From Candidatus Hydrogenedentes bacterium CG07_land_8_20_14_0_80_42_17 (lineage in GTDB: Bacteria > UBA8481), in NCBI GenBank assembly GCA_002780065.1, contig PEWQ01000086.1, positions 1-9,023 of the forward strand: a stretch of 9,023 nucleotides of DNA. Direction: 5' to 3'. Made by a program: the position numbers and the translations under genes. The notes under the pieces were generated by a model that was given only the letters and a program-made list of their open reading frames with translations, did not search any database and was not told the DNA's origin. This document shows positions 1 through 6,204 of the stretch, piece by piece (within the stretch, counting starts at the first letter, position 1; the number at the start of each line of letters is the position of its first letter).

Positions 1-594
1 TAATATTGTAGAAGTAATACTATGAGCTGCAACATTTTGAGGCGTAGTTATAACTCCGTTGTAGTCCGAACTATTAATCTTCAACTTTATCGCAAACTGT
101 TTGTTCGTCGTATTCGTAGCAATCACGAGATAAAACGATCGAGTCGAACCAGGAGTCCCTGATGCACCAATCGAGCTGTCGCCTGTCGAATTGGGAAAAT
201 TGTTAGTGATAGTTATCCCCGTTCCGGCCCCAACTCCGCCAACCGTCTGACCAATTATTTCGCCATTGCGATCACAAATCGTGTATGAATAAAAATCCGC
301 CGCGACTGCATTAGAAAAATAACTGGGCAAACTCACAACATTTTCGTAAGCAAACTCAATACTCGTAAATTGAATTGCCACAGTAGTATCATTCACAATT
401 TGGAACTTCAGAACAAAGCTGTCTCCTGATAAAACCAAAGGCACCGCATCAGTTGCATCAAACCCCGTGACGCTTATTGCCCGAGCAGGCACTGCAAATT
501 GCAAGATTAAGAATAAAATAGAAAAAGCAAAAAACAGATTCGCCTTTTGTAAATTCACACTTTTGTCAACTGTAATAGATCTCAATTCTCTCAC
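1..594 (-). CDS. Sec-exported protein of unknown function, C-terminus beyond window
   Basis: The frame is open on the minus strand from a GTG at 594 to base 1, giving 198 codons without a stop, so the gene continues past the left edge. No ATG start exists. GTG at 594, TTG at 585 and GTG at 558 are all possible, and none has a good Shine-Dalgarno sequence. The 558 start gives a typical 27-residue signal peptide (NLQKANLFFAF..., hydrophobic core, then VPARA with cleavage before ISVTG); the 594 start adds 12 residues in front. The mature part is rich in Thr, Ser, Asn, Val and Gly with alternating hydrophobic residues, which suggests an all-beta surface or secreted domain. No catalytic motif or known family is recognised. 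It is divergent from the glycosyltransferase gene with about 180 nt between them. I am confident that it is a coding and exported protein; the start and function are open. Confidence 0.75.
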   Translation of the reverse strand, partial: MRELRSITVDKSVNLQKANLFFAFSILFLILQFAVPARAISVTGFDATDAVPLVLSGDSFVLKFQIVNDTTVAIQFTSIEFAYENVVSLPSYFSNAVAADFYSYTICDRNGEIIGQTVGGVGAGTGITITNNFPNSTGDSSIGASGTPGSTRSFYLVIATNTTNKQFAIKLKINSSDYNGVITTPQNVAAHSITSTIL

Positions 595-742
595 TCTTAA
601 TTTCAAGAATATAGTCAAATATTATTAGTAAGTATAGCCTATTCTTTCATATTCAATCGTCAACTTTTTTTTAGAAAACAAATTGTAATTTATTTTCAAC
701 CTTCTCTTCAGGCTTTTATTCATCATTCAATTAATATCATTT

Positions 743-776
743 TTGACATTTCATCGCCAATCCTCATACTAATTCT
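743..776 (+). promoter_or_regulatory. Candidate promoter of the glycosyltransferase gene, possibly giving a leaderless mRNA
   Basis: A perfect TTGACA lies at 743-748. After a 16-nt spacer, CATACT (765-770, 4 of 6 to TATAAT) ends 6 nt before the ATG at 777. Transcription would then begin at or next to the start codon. No Shine-Dalgarno sequence is seen before this gene, which agrees with a leaderless transcript. This is inferred from sequence only. Confidence 0.45.
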
Positions 777-1886
777 ATGAAAATTCTTCGACTCATCGCT
801 CGACTTAATGTAGGCGGGCCTGCAAAGCATGTTATTCTTCTTACCTCAGTGCTCAAGGAAGATTTCGAAACCGTGCTGGCTACAGGTTACGTTGAATCAA
901 ACGAAACCGAAATGACTGAATTCTGCCGTGAAATGAATGTGACGCCGGTCAGAATCAAAGGGCTTGGGCGTTCCATCGGTTTTCAAGATATTTTTGCGCT
1001 TATCAGAGTAATAAAACTCGTTCTGAAAATTAATCCCGACGTAATCGATACTCACACGGCAAAAGCCGGCATGCTAGGACGTCTTTCTGCTCTTATTCTG
1101 AATCTTTTTCGTAAAAAGAAAATTCGAATAGTCCACACTTATCACGGTCATGTTCTTCACGGATATTTTTCTCCGCTTGTAAGTTATATCTTTCTCCTTA
1201 TCGAACGATTTCTTGGGCATTTTGCTTCCGACAGAATTATAACTATCTCATCTCAACAACGTGATGAATTGCAAAACATCTATAAGGTTGCTCAGCCTGA
1301 TAAGTTTCGAATAATTCCGCTCGGAATTGATCTGACAAAATTTCATTACAAAGAAAAATGGGAGCCTGACGCTGAAATAAAAATCGGGCTCGTTGGAAGA
1401 TTGACCTCGATCAAAGACCCGTTCCTCTTTCTTGAAGCTGTTCGAATCGCAAAAGAAAAAGAGAATCGAATAAAAGCCGTAATTATCGGCGACGGTGAAC
1501 TGCGTTCAGAGCTAGAAAAAAATTGCAACGGCATTGCAGAATTTCTCGGGAGTAGAAATGATATCGAGGAATTAATGTCTTCACTGGATATTCTTGTCAT
1601 TTCATCACGTAACGAAGGAACTCCTATGAGTATTATTGAAGCATTCGCTGCAGGCGTTCCGGTCGTTGCAACAGCCGCAGGCGGCGTTGTGGATCTGTGC
1701 GCAGAAGGAAGAGGACTATTATCTCCAATCGGCGACGTGAATGCTCTGGCAGAAAATATTCTAAAGATTATTCGCAACCCTGAACTTGCAATCGAGATGC
1801 GCCGCAAGAGCCTGGAATTTGTTAAAAAGTTTTATTCACTCGAACGCTTGCAGAACGATATGAAAAATATTTACAAAGAGTTGTAG
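777..1886 (+). CDS. Glycosyltransferase family 4 (GT-B fold)
   Basis: A 369-residue protein of the usual length for family 4 glycosyltransferases, which transfer a sugar from an NDP-sugar to a lipid-linked or glycan acceptor at the inner face of the cytoplasmic membrane. The N-terminal half begins with a beta strand (KILRLIARL) and the acceptor-side glycine-rich loop GGPAKHV (residues 13-19), and contains the histidine cluster HTYHGHVLHG (120-129). The link IPLGID (180-185) leads to the donor-binding half with GLVGRL (204-209) and K213. The EX7E motif has E280 and E288 within EGTPMSIIEAFAAGVPVV. No signal peptide is present, and a hydrophobic stretch near 130-150 may touch the membrane. The gene stands alone rather than in a polysaccharide cluster, so the donor and acceptor cannot be named. 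It converges with the lipoprotein gene with a 7-nt gap. The family call is firm; the substrate is unknown. Confidence 0.92.
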   Translation: MKILRLIARLNVGGPAKHVILLTSVLKEDFETVLATGYVESNETEMTEFCREMNVTPVRIKGLGRSIGFQDIFALIRVIKLVLKINPDVIDTHTAKAGMLGRLSALILNLFRKKKIRIVHTYHGHVLHGYFSPLVSYIFLLIERFLGHFASDRIITISSQQRDELQNIYKVAQPDKFRIIPLGIDLTKFHYKEKWEPDAEIKIGLVGRLTSIKDPFLFLEAVRIAKEKENRIKAVIIGDGELRSELEKNCNGIAEFLGSRNDIEELMSSLDILVISSRNEGTPMSIIEAFAAGVPVVATAAGGVVDLCAEGRGLLSPIGDVNALAENILKIIRNPELAIEMRRKSLEFVKKFYSLERLQNDMKNIYKEL

Positions 1887-1893
1887 AGAAAAT

Positions 1894-2580
1894 TTACTTC
1901 TCGTTTGCGAAGATAAAAAATCCTTTAATCTTCTCAAAGATCGCATCACTCACCGCCACGCCGGCTCTTCGCGCAGGCTGTCGGAACTGATTTCGAACAG
2001 TGCCGCCTGTCACAAAACTTGAACGCTTTATCGGCACTGAAACATCGCCGGTCCATACAAGTTTTCCATCAGGTCCCCACAAAGAAGCTCTAGCTTGTAA
2101 TTCTGCTCGAGCAGGAACAACAAGTGAAGTCACGCCCTGCAACGGGCTTCTGCTCCGATCCTCTCTCCAATCAACTTTCAGAATTGCATCCGGCACTGTG
2201 CCGCTTCTTTCTTTGCGAATTGTCAGAGCAGTATCCGAAGCAAGAACATCAAACATATTTTCCGGAGTGTTTGCAAATGATCCGTTCGTAATGTAAACCG
2301 CATAGCCTAGGTTAGAGAAGAGTTCGTAAAACTTATCCTTTATTCCTGTTAGAGGATTGTCTTCGTTGCCGTAATCAGTTCCTAGAGGCTTGGATACATC
2401 GATCATAATATTTTCTATACTGCGTCCGGACAGAATTCCCGTAGCTTCTGCGGAAGGTAAAGGCGGAAGATTCGGCATTGCAGAAGGTCCCATCACGACA
2501 TTAGAGACAGCTCGAGTGCTGCTCTGAACCGGAGCGCAACCGGCTAAACCGATTATCATAAACAATAAAAATTTCTTCAT
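1894..2580 (-). CDS. Predicted outer-membrane lipoprotein, unknown function
   Basis: A 228-residue protein starting MKKFLLFMII with lipobox LAGC, so the lipidated cysteine is C15. The residue after it is Ala, not Asp, which by the enterobacterial Lol rule favours the outer membrane. Residues 16-45 are Ser/Pro-rich and probably a flexible tether. The rest alternates helix and strand: KDKFYELFSNLGYAVY near 81-96, then strands DAILKVDWRE (131-140) and AELQARASLWGP followed by KLVWTGDV (149-180). The last section is Arg-rich (RNQFRQPARR) and ends in an aromatic helix. The alternation and the GPDGKLVWTG turn recall small periplasmic lipoproteins that assemble with envelope complexes, but I cannot assign a family. 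It lies 44 nt downstream of tRNA-Lys on the same strand, with its own candidate promoter in that gap. No Shine-Dalgarno sequence precedes the ATG. Confidence 0.85.
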   Translation of the reverse strand: MKKFLLFMIIGLAGCAPVQSSTRAVSNVVMGPSAMPNLPPLPSAEATGILSGRSIENIMIDVSKPLGTDYGNEDNPLTGIKDKFYELFSNLGYAVYITNGSFANTPENMFDVLASDTALTIRKERSGTVPDAILKVDWREDRSRSPLQGVTSLVVPARAELQARASLWGPDGKLVWTGDVSVPIKRSSFVTGGTVRNQFRQPARRAGVAVSDAIFEKIKGFFIFANEK

Positions 2581-2586
2581 AATTGA

Positions 2587-2614
2587 ATTCTATTGTTTTC
2601 TTATGAAAAGCCAA
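2587..2614 (-). promoter_or_regulatory. Candidate promoter of the lipoprotein gene, possibly leaderless
   Basis: Read on the minus strand, TTGGCT (2609-2614) and TAGAAT (2587-2592, 5 of 6 to TATAAT) are separated by 16 nt. The -10 hexamer ends 6 nt before the ATG, so the transcript would start at the start codon. It fits exactly in the gap after the tRNA. Inferred from sequence; co-transcription with the tRNA is also possible. Confidence 0.45.
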
Positions 2615-2624
2615 GAGAAAAAAG

Positions 2625-2698
2625 TGGACCGTCCGGGACTTGAACCCAGAGCCCGCTGGTTAAGAGCCAGCTGCTCTACCAAATTGAGCTAACGGTCC
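2625..2698 (-). tRNA. tRNA-Lys (anticodon CUU)
   Basis: The minus strand folds into a complete 74-nt cloverleaf. The acceptor stem is GGACCGT with ACGGTCC (7 pairs). The D arm is GCTC/GAGC, the anticodon stem GCTGG/CCAGC with loop CTCTTAA, the variable loop has 5 nt, and the T arm is CTGGG/CCCGG (one G-T pair) with loop TTCAAGT. Anticodon CTT reads the lysine codon AAG. The discriminator base is A and the 3' CCA is not encoded, so it must be added by nucleotidyltransferase. A run of six T follows directly and may help termination. The 5' side has its own candidate promoter at 2710-2737. Confidence 0.96.
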
Positions 2699-2709
2699 AT
2701 GAAACAAGA

Positions 2710-2737
2710 ATGTTATCTTTTCTTAAATTGAGTTCAA
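2710..2737 (-). promoter_or_regulatory. Candidate promoter of tRNA-Lys
   Basis: On the minus strand, TTGAAC (2732-2737) and TAACAT (2710-2715) have a 16-nt spacer, and the -10 hexamer ends 11 nt before the mature tRNA 5' end. Each hexamer matches the consensus at 4 of 6 positions. The position is right for a short tRNA leader. It also shows that the in-frame ATG at 2710 on the plus strand lies in regulatory DNA and not in the CoA transferase gene. Confidence 0.4.
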
Positions 2738-2762
2738 GAAAAAAATTGTTTCTCGCCGCACT

Positions 2763-2783
2763 TCACTATTCACTATTCACTAT
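2763..2783. repeat. Three tandem copies of heptamer TCACTAT
   Basis: Three perfect, contiguous copies of TCACTAT, followed by decayed seven-base units (TCTTCAA, TCACG...). They lie between the tRNA promoter and the Shine-Dalgarno sequence of the CoA transferase. The period of seven resembles the short tandemly repeated heptamers known from cyanobacteria and other bacteria. The function is unknown. Confidence 0.8.
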
Positions 2784-2818
2784 TCTTCAATCACGTTGTA
2801 AAGTTTCAAATTATCATT

Positions 2819-2823
2819 GGAGG
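2819..2823 (+). promoter_or_regulatory. Ribosome binding site deciding the CoA transferase start
   Basis: GGAGG lies 6 nt (all T) before the ATG at 2830. This is a strong, well-spaced Shine-Dalgarno sequence. It places the start at 2830 rather than at the upstream in-frame ATG at 2710, whose 40 extra residues fall in repeats and in the tRNA promoter. Confidence 0.88.
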
Positions 2824-2829
2824 TTTTTT

Positions 2830-4017
2830 ATGGGTGCGCTAGACGGAATAAAAGTTCTCGATCTTTCAAGAGTTCTTGCAGGACCTTATGGAACTCAGAT
2901 TCTCGCTGACCACGGAGCTGAAGTTTGGAAGGTTGAAATTCCAGGTAAAGGCGACGACACAAGAGCGTTCGGACCGCCTTTTCAAAATGGTGAATCTGCT
3001 TACTTCATGTCCGTAAACAGAAATAAACGTTCAATAACCATTAATATGAAATCGAATGATGGAATCGAGATAATTAAAAATCTCTTGCTGAAAGCCGATG
3101 TGCTCATCGAAAATTTTCGTCCCGGCACACTAGATAAATTCGGGCTCGATGCAGACTCGGCTCTCAAAATGAATCCGCGGCTTATCTATTGCTCAGTCTC
3201 AGGCTTCGGACAAACCGGTCCATGGTCTCGTAAGCCCGGTTACGACCTTGCGATACAAGGCATGGGCGGAATAATGTCTTTGACCGGAGAACCTGACGGT
3301 CCTCCGACAAAAGTAGGAACCTCGATTGCCGATATCATCTCCGGCATTTACGCGGCGCAAGGAATCCTCTTGGCGCTCGTTGCCAGAAACAAAACCGGAC
3401 GCGGGCAAAAGATAGACATTTCGATGCTCGACGGTCAAATTTCACTTCTCACATATCAAGCCGGAATCTACTTTGCGGAAGGGAAATCGCCTATGCGCAA
3501 AGGCAATCAACATCCAACCATCTGCCCTTACGAAACATTCAAAACAAAAGACGGATATCTGAATCTTGCTGTCGGCAATGACAAACTCTGGCTCTCTTTT
3601 TGTGAACTAATAAATCGTCCTGACCTGAAAAGCGACGAGCGATTCACAACGAATCCAAAACGTGTCGCATGCAGAAACATCCTCTTCCCTATTCTTTCTG
3701 AAATATTTTCTACCCGCTCCACAGCTGAATGGATATCACTTCTCGAAAAAGCCGGAATACCTGCGGGGCCCATCTTCACTGTCGAAGAGGTTTTAGAGCA
3801 TGAGCAGACAAAAGCCCGCGAGATGGTTGTTGCAATGGAACATCCAAAAGCCGGAAGAATAAGATTGACCGGTATCCCAATAAAACTTTCCGATACGCCC
3901 GGCAAAATTAAAACTCCGCCGCCGGTCGCAGGTCAACACACAGAAGAAATTCTTCGCAATGTGCTCGGATATTCCAAAGAAAAAATTGAAGAACTTAGAA
4001 AATCCGGTGCAATTTAA
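2830..4017 (+). CDS. CaiB/BaiF family III CoA transferase
   Basis: A 395-residue cytoplasmic enzyme of normal family length. Family III enzymes move CoA between acyl groups through an acyl-aspartyl anhydride; racemases of the 2-methylacyl-CoA type share the fold. The N-terminus GIKVLDLSRVLAGPY (6-20) is the family signature, followed by VNRNKRSITIN, ENFRPGTLDKFGL (R97) and SGFGQTGPW. The catalytic aspartate is expected in KPGYDLAIQG at D139. GRGQKIDISMLDG is also typical. The C-terminal part (MEHPKAGRIRLTGIPIKLS, then PPPVAGQHTEEIL) recalls the succinyl-CoA:glutarate CoA-transferase (SUGCT) branch, but the substrate cannot be set from sequence alone. The start is fixed by GGAGG six bases upstream. 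The helicase gene follows after 96 nt of repeats, and no pathway partner is nearby, so context does not help with the substrate. Confidence 0.94.
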   Translation: MGALDGIKVLDLSRVLAGPYGTQILADHGAEVWKVEIPGKGDDTRAFGPPFQNGESAYFMSVNRNKRSITINMKSNDGIEIIKNLLLKADVLIENFRPGTLDKFGLDADSALKMNPRLIYCSVSGFGQTGPWSRKPGYDLAIQGMGGIMSLTGEPDGPPTKVGTSIADIISGIYAAQGILLALVARNKTGRGQKIDISMLDGQISLLTYQAGIYFAEGKSPMRKGNQHPTICPYETFKTKDGYLNLAVGNDKLWLSFCELINRPDLKSDERFTTNPKRVACRNILFPILSEIFSTRSTAEWISLLEKAGIPAGPIFTVEEVLEHEQTKAREMVVAMEHPKAGRIRLTGIPIKLSDTPGKIKTPPPVAGQHTEEILRNVLGYSKEKIEELRKSGAI

Positions 4018-4020
4018 AGT

Positions 4021-4062
4021 GATGCGTAATGCTTGGTGCGTGAAGCTTGGTGCATGGTGCGT
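4021..4062. repeat. Six degenerate heptamer units, with two more at 4103-4116
   Basis: From 4021 the sequence divides cleanly into seven-base units: gatgcgt, aatgctt, ggtgcgt, gaagctt, ggtgcat, ggtgcgt. After an interruption by a palindrome, two further units, gatgcgt and ggtaatg, occur at 4103-4116. The second of these carries the ATG of the helicase gene. The consensus is close to GRTGCGT. Units differ by one to three bases, which suggests an old array that has decayed. Confidence 0.8.
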
Positions 4063-4070
4063 ATACGAAT

Positions 4071-4094
4071 GGTAGCAGCAAGCTTTAGCCTGCG
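4071..4094. repeat. REP-like palindrome inserted in the heptamer tract
   Basis: At 4078-4093, GCAAGCT and AGCCTGC form a 7-bp stem with one A-C mismatch and two T between the arms. Changing the fourth base to G gives the perfect palindrome GCAGGCTTTAGCCTGC. Together with the preceding GTAGC this resembles, from memory, a palindromic motif repeated many times between genes in several bacterial genomes. No T run follows, so it is not a good terminator. Confidence 0.55.
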
Positions 4095-4113
4095 TGACAA
4101 GTGATGCGTGGTA

Positions 4114-6165
4114 ATGAATAAATTTTTCGGCGCCAACGGTCTTCTCGCTTCTGACTCGGAACTATTTGTCTTTCGCAAAGAACAACTTGAATACGCTAAA
4201 GCAGTCAGTAAAACAATCGAATCCGAAGGAGTAGGAATTGTCGAAGGAGGAACCGGAGTCGGAAAAACTTTAGGCTATTTAATTCCGCACATTGAATATG
4301 CCAAGCAATTCGGTGGGCGAATACTTATAGCGACAAGAACAAAAAATCTTCAAGACCAGATATTCAGAAAAGATTTGCCTTTGCTTAAAAAATATTTCGA
4401 CTTCAACTTTGCACTCCTAAAAGGCCGCGAAAATTATATATGCCGCGGCAGATTGAAAGAAGCTCTGGAACGGTCGGAACTCTTCAAAGAACTTGATTAT
4501 TACCATGCTTTGAAAGTGCTGGAAGATTTCGATGAAAAGGACGAAACAGGTGATATCGAGTCGGCATACGATCTTATCGCACAATTTGGAAAAGAAGGAA
4601 GAATGGCTTTGAATGATGTTCGCGCAACTGATGACACCTGCACCTCCGACCATCGTAATTTCTGCAGGCATTATCGCGCATTGCGAGATTCGGAAAAATC
4701 ACTCGTTATCGTGGCAAATCATCACCTGGCTCTGCTCTGGCCGCAAAGCTTTCCTGAAGTTCGGTATGCCGTATTTGACGAGGCGCATTCACTCGAAGAT
4801 GCCGCAACCGACCTCTTCGGTCCCATCTTCTCAACTGCCTTGATCCGTTCAAGGCTTAGAAGACTCTATTCCAGAGAAAAAAAGTCGATCACAATTTTGT
4901 CGAAATTTTCCAGAGCGGAAATCGAAAAATACGGCATTTTTGAAATAGTTGAAATCATAGAGGAATTGAAAATTTTGCTCTCAGAATTTGATTCATTAAC
5001 TTTATCAAAAAAATTCGATTCGGAAATTAAACGCAGAATAAAAGATCAAGAGCTAATCTCAGAAAATTGGAGTCAGATTGTCGATGAGGCAAAACGAGTT
5101 GAAACTGCTGTCAGAAAGCTCTCAAGAGAAATTTTTACTCTACAGAAAAAAATGGAGAAAGAAGACGAGTCTAATGTGCTATGCGAAAAAATAAATAAGT
5201 CCGCTCTAAGTTTTGAAGAGTATGCAAATTATGCCGAAAATATTTTTCGAATAATTCCGGTAGATAAATCTGTTCTATGGTATGAATCTTTTCCGGACAG
5301 GCCTATCACATACCGCCGTTCGCCGATAAATGTAGGGCCAATGCTTGTAGAAAATGTCTATAATAAATTTCATAGCGTGATTCTCACTTCAGCAACAATG
5401 CAAGTCTCCGGCGAATTTTCTTTTATGGAAGAAAGACTCGGAATTATTTCTCCTGAAACTGATAATTCTCTTGAAGAATCTGAAGTTCAAAAAACTATTC
5501 TGCTCGATCCATGCCGCAGAATAGCTCCGCTATCGGTCGGACATCCATTCGATTACAAAGACAAAGTTTTACTCTGTCTTGTCAGAGAAGAGTCTGAAAA
5601 TTCATCCGAACCGCTTTCAATAGCAGAACGAATAATGGAAATCGCAAAATTGACTCAAGGTAGAATGCTGGCGCTCTTCACTAATAAATTGAGAATGCTG
5701 GAGGTAAAGAAAAATATCAATTTAGACGGCATTGATGTTCTCGCACAGTATGAAGACGGATCGAGATATGCTCTGGTCAGAAGATTGAAGTCTAATCCAA
5801 ATACAGTTCTGTTAGGAACAAGATCTTTCTGGGAAGGAATCGATGTTCCCGGAGAAAATTTATCAGTCGTAGTCATAGAGAAGATACCGTTCACTTCGCC
5901 AGGAGAGCCTCTTTATGATGCTCGATGTGAGGGTGTTGGAAAAGATTGGTTCATGAGGTATGCCCTTCCAACCGCACTTTTGACTCTGAGGCAGGGATTC
6001 GGCAGGCTGATACGAAAAGAAGATGATTCGGGCATAGTTGTGATATTGAATCCTGGGAAGAAGAGTTACATATCCAAAATACTTCGAACTCTCCCTGAGT
6101 GCAAAAAAATTGATGCGAACTTTGAAAGTGTGCTTGCAGAGATCAAAGAGTGGTGGGCAAAATAA
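4114..6165 (+). CDS. dinG: DinG/XPD-type superfamily 2 DNA helicase
   Basis: A 683-residue ATP-dependent 5'-3' helicase, close to E. coli DinG in length, expected to act on branched or RNA-containing DNA intermediates in repair and replication. Motifs in order: FRKEQ near the N-terminus, Walker A GTGVGKT (46-52), ATRTKNLQDQ (Ia), NHH, Walker B DEAH (222-225), SATM (426-429), GTRSFWEGIDVPG (568-580) and QGFGRLIR (627-634). There is no N-terminal exonuclease domain. The iron-sulfur region has C110, C176 and C184 only; canonical members have four cysteines, and H180 is the nearest possible replacement. A long charged helical section (about 250-370) fits the Arch domain. The start is uncertain: ATG at 4114 and GTG at 4108 both lie in heptamer repeats and lack a Shine-Dalgarno sequence. 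It may be co-transcribed with the CoA transferase. Confidence 0.92.
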   Translation: MNKFFGANGLLASDSELFVFRKEQLEYAKAVSKTIESEGVGIVEGGTGVGKTLGYLIPHIEYAKQFGGRILIATRTKNLQDQIFRKDLPLLKKYFDFNFALLKGRENYICRGRLKEALERSELFKELDYYHALKVLEDFDEKDETGDIESAYDLIAQFGKEGRMALNDVRATDDTCTSDHRNFCRHYRALRDSEKSLVIVANHHLALLWPQSFPEVRYAVFDEAHSLEDAATDLFGPIFSTALIRSRLRRLYSREKKSITILSKFSRAEIEKYGIFEIVEIIEELKILLSEFDSLTLSKKFDSEIKRRIKDQELISENWSQIVDEAKRVETAVRKLSREIFTLQKKMEKEDESNVLCEKINKSALSFEEYANYAENIFRIIPVDKSVLWYESFPDRPITYRRSPINVGPMLVENVYNKFHSVILTSATMQVSGEFSFMEERLGIISPETDNSLEESEVQKTILLDPCRRIAPLSVGHPFDYKDKVLLCLVREESENSSEPLSIAERIMEIAKLTQGRMLALFTNKLRMLEVKKNINLDGIDVLAQYEDGSRYALVRRLKSNPNTVLLGTRSFWEGIDVPGENLSVVVIEKIPFTSPGEPLYDARCEGVGKDWFMRYALPTALLTLRQGFGRLIRKEDDSGIVVILNPGKKSYISKILRTLPECKKIDANFESVLAEIKEWWAK

Positions 6166-6167
6166 AA

Positions 6168-6191
6168 AGGCGCGCACTTTCGCACGCGCCT
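6168..6191 (-). terminator. Rho-independent terminator of the 6205-7077 gene
   Basis: AGGCGCG and CGCGCCT form a perfect 7-bp GC-rich stem around a 10-nt loop. On the minus strand the hairpin is followed by TTTTTATTTT, which overlaps the stop codon of the helicase gene, and it begins 13 nt after the minus-strand stop codon. On the plus strand only an A-rich sequence follows, so it serves mainly the minus-strand gene. The stem could still slow transcription from the helicase side. Confidence 0.85.
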
Positions 6192-6204
6192 AATAAAAAC
6201 ACTC

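Noticed and set aside
1346-1807. Minus-strand open frame of 153 codons
   Set aside because: Antisense to the donor-binding half of the glycosyltransferase; low-complexity Ser/Arg/Ile translation typical of a shadow frame.
2710-2829. N-terminal extension of the CoA transferase from ATG 2710
   Set aside because: Overlaps the tRNA promoter and heptamer repeats, has no ribosome site, and the family signature begins only at 2830 after GGAGG.
4071-4094. Rho-independent terminator between CoA transferase and helicase
   Set aside because: The stem has a mismatch, the arms are only 2 nt apart, and no T run follows on either strand.
4021-4116. CRISPR-like array
   Set aside because: Units are contiguous seven-base repeats without spacers, and no cas gene is present.
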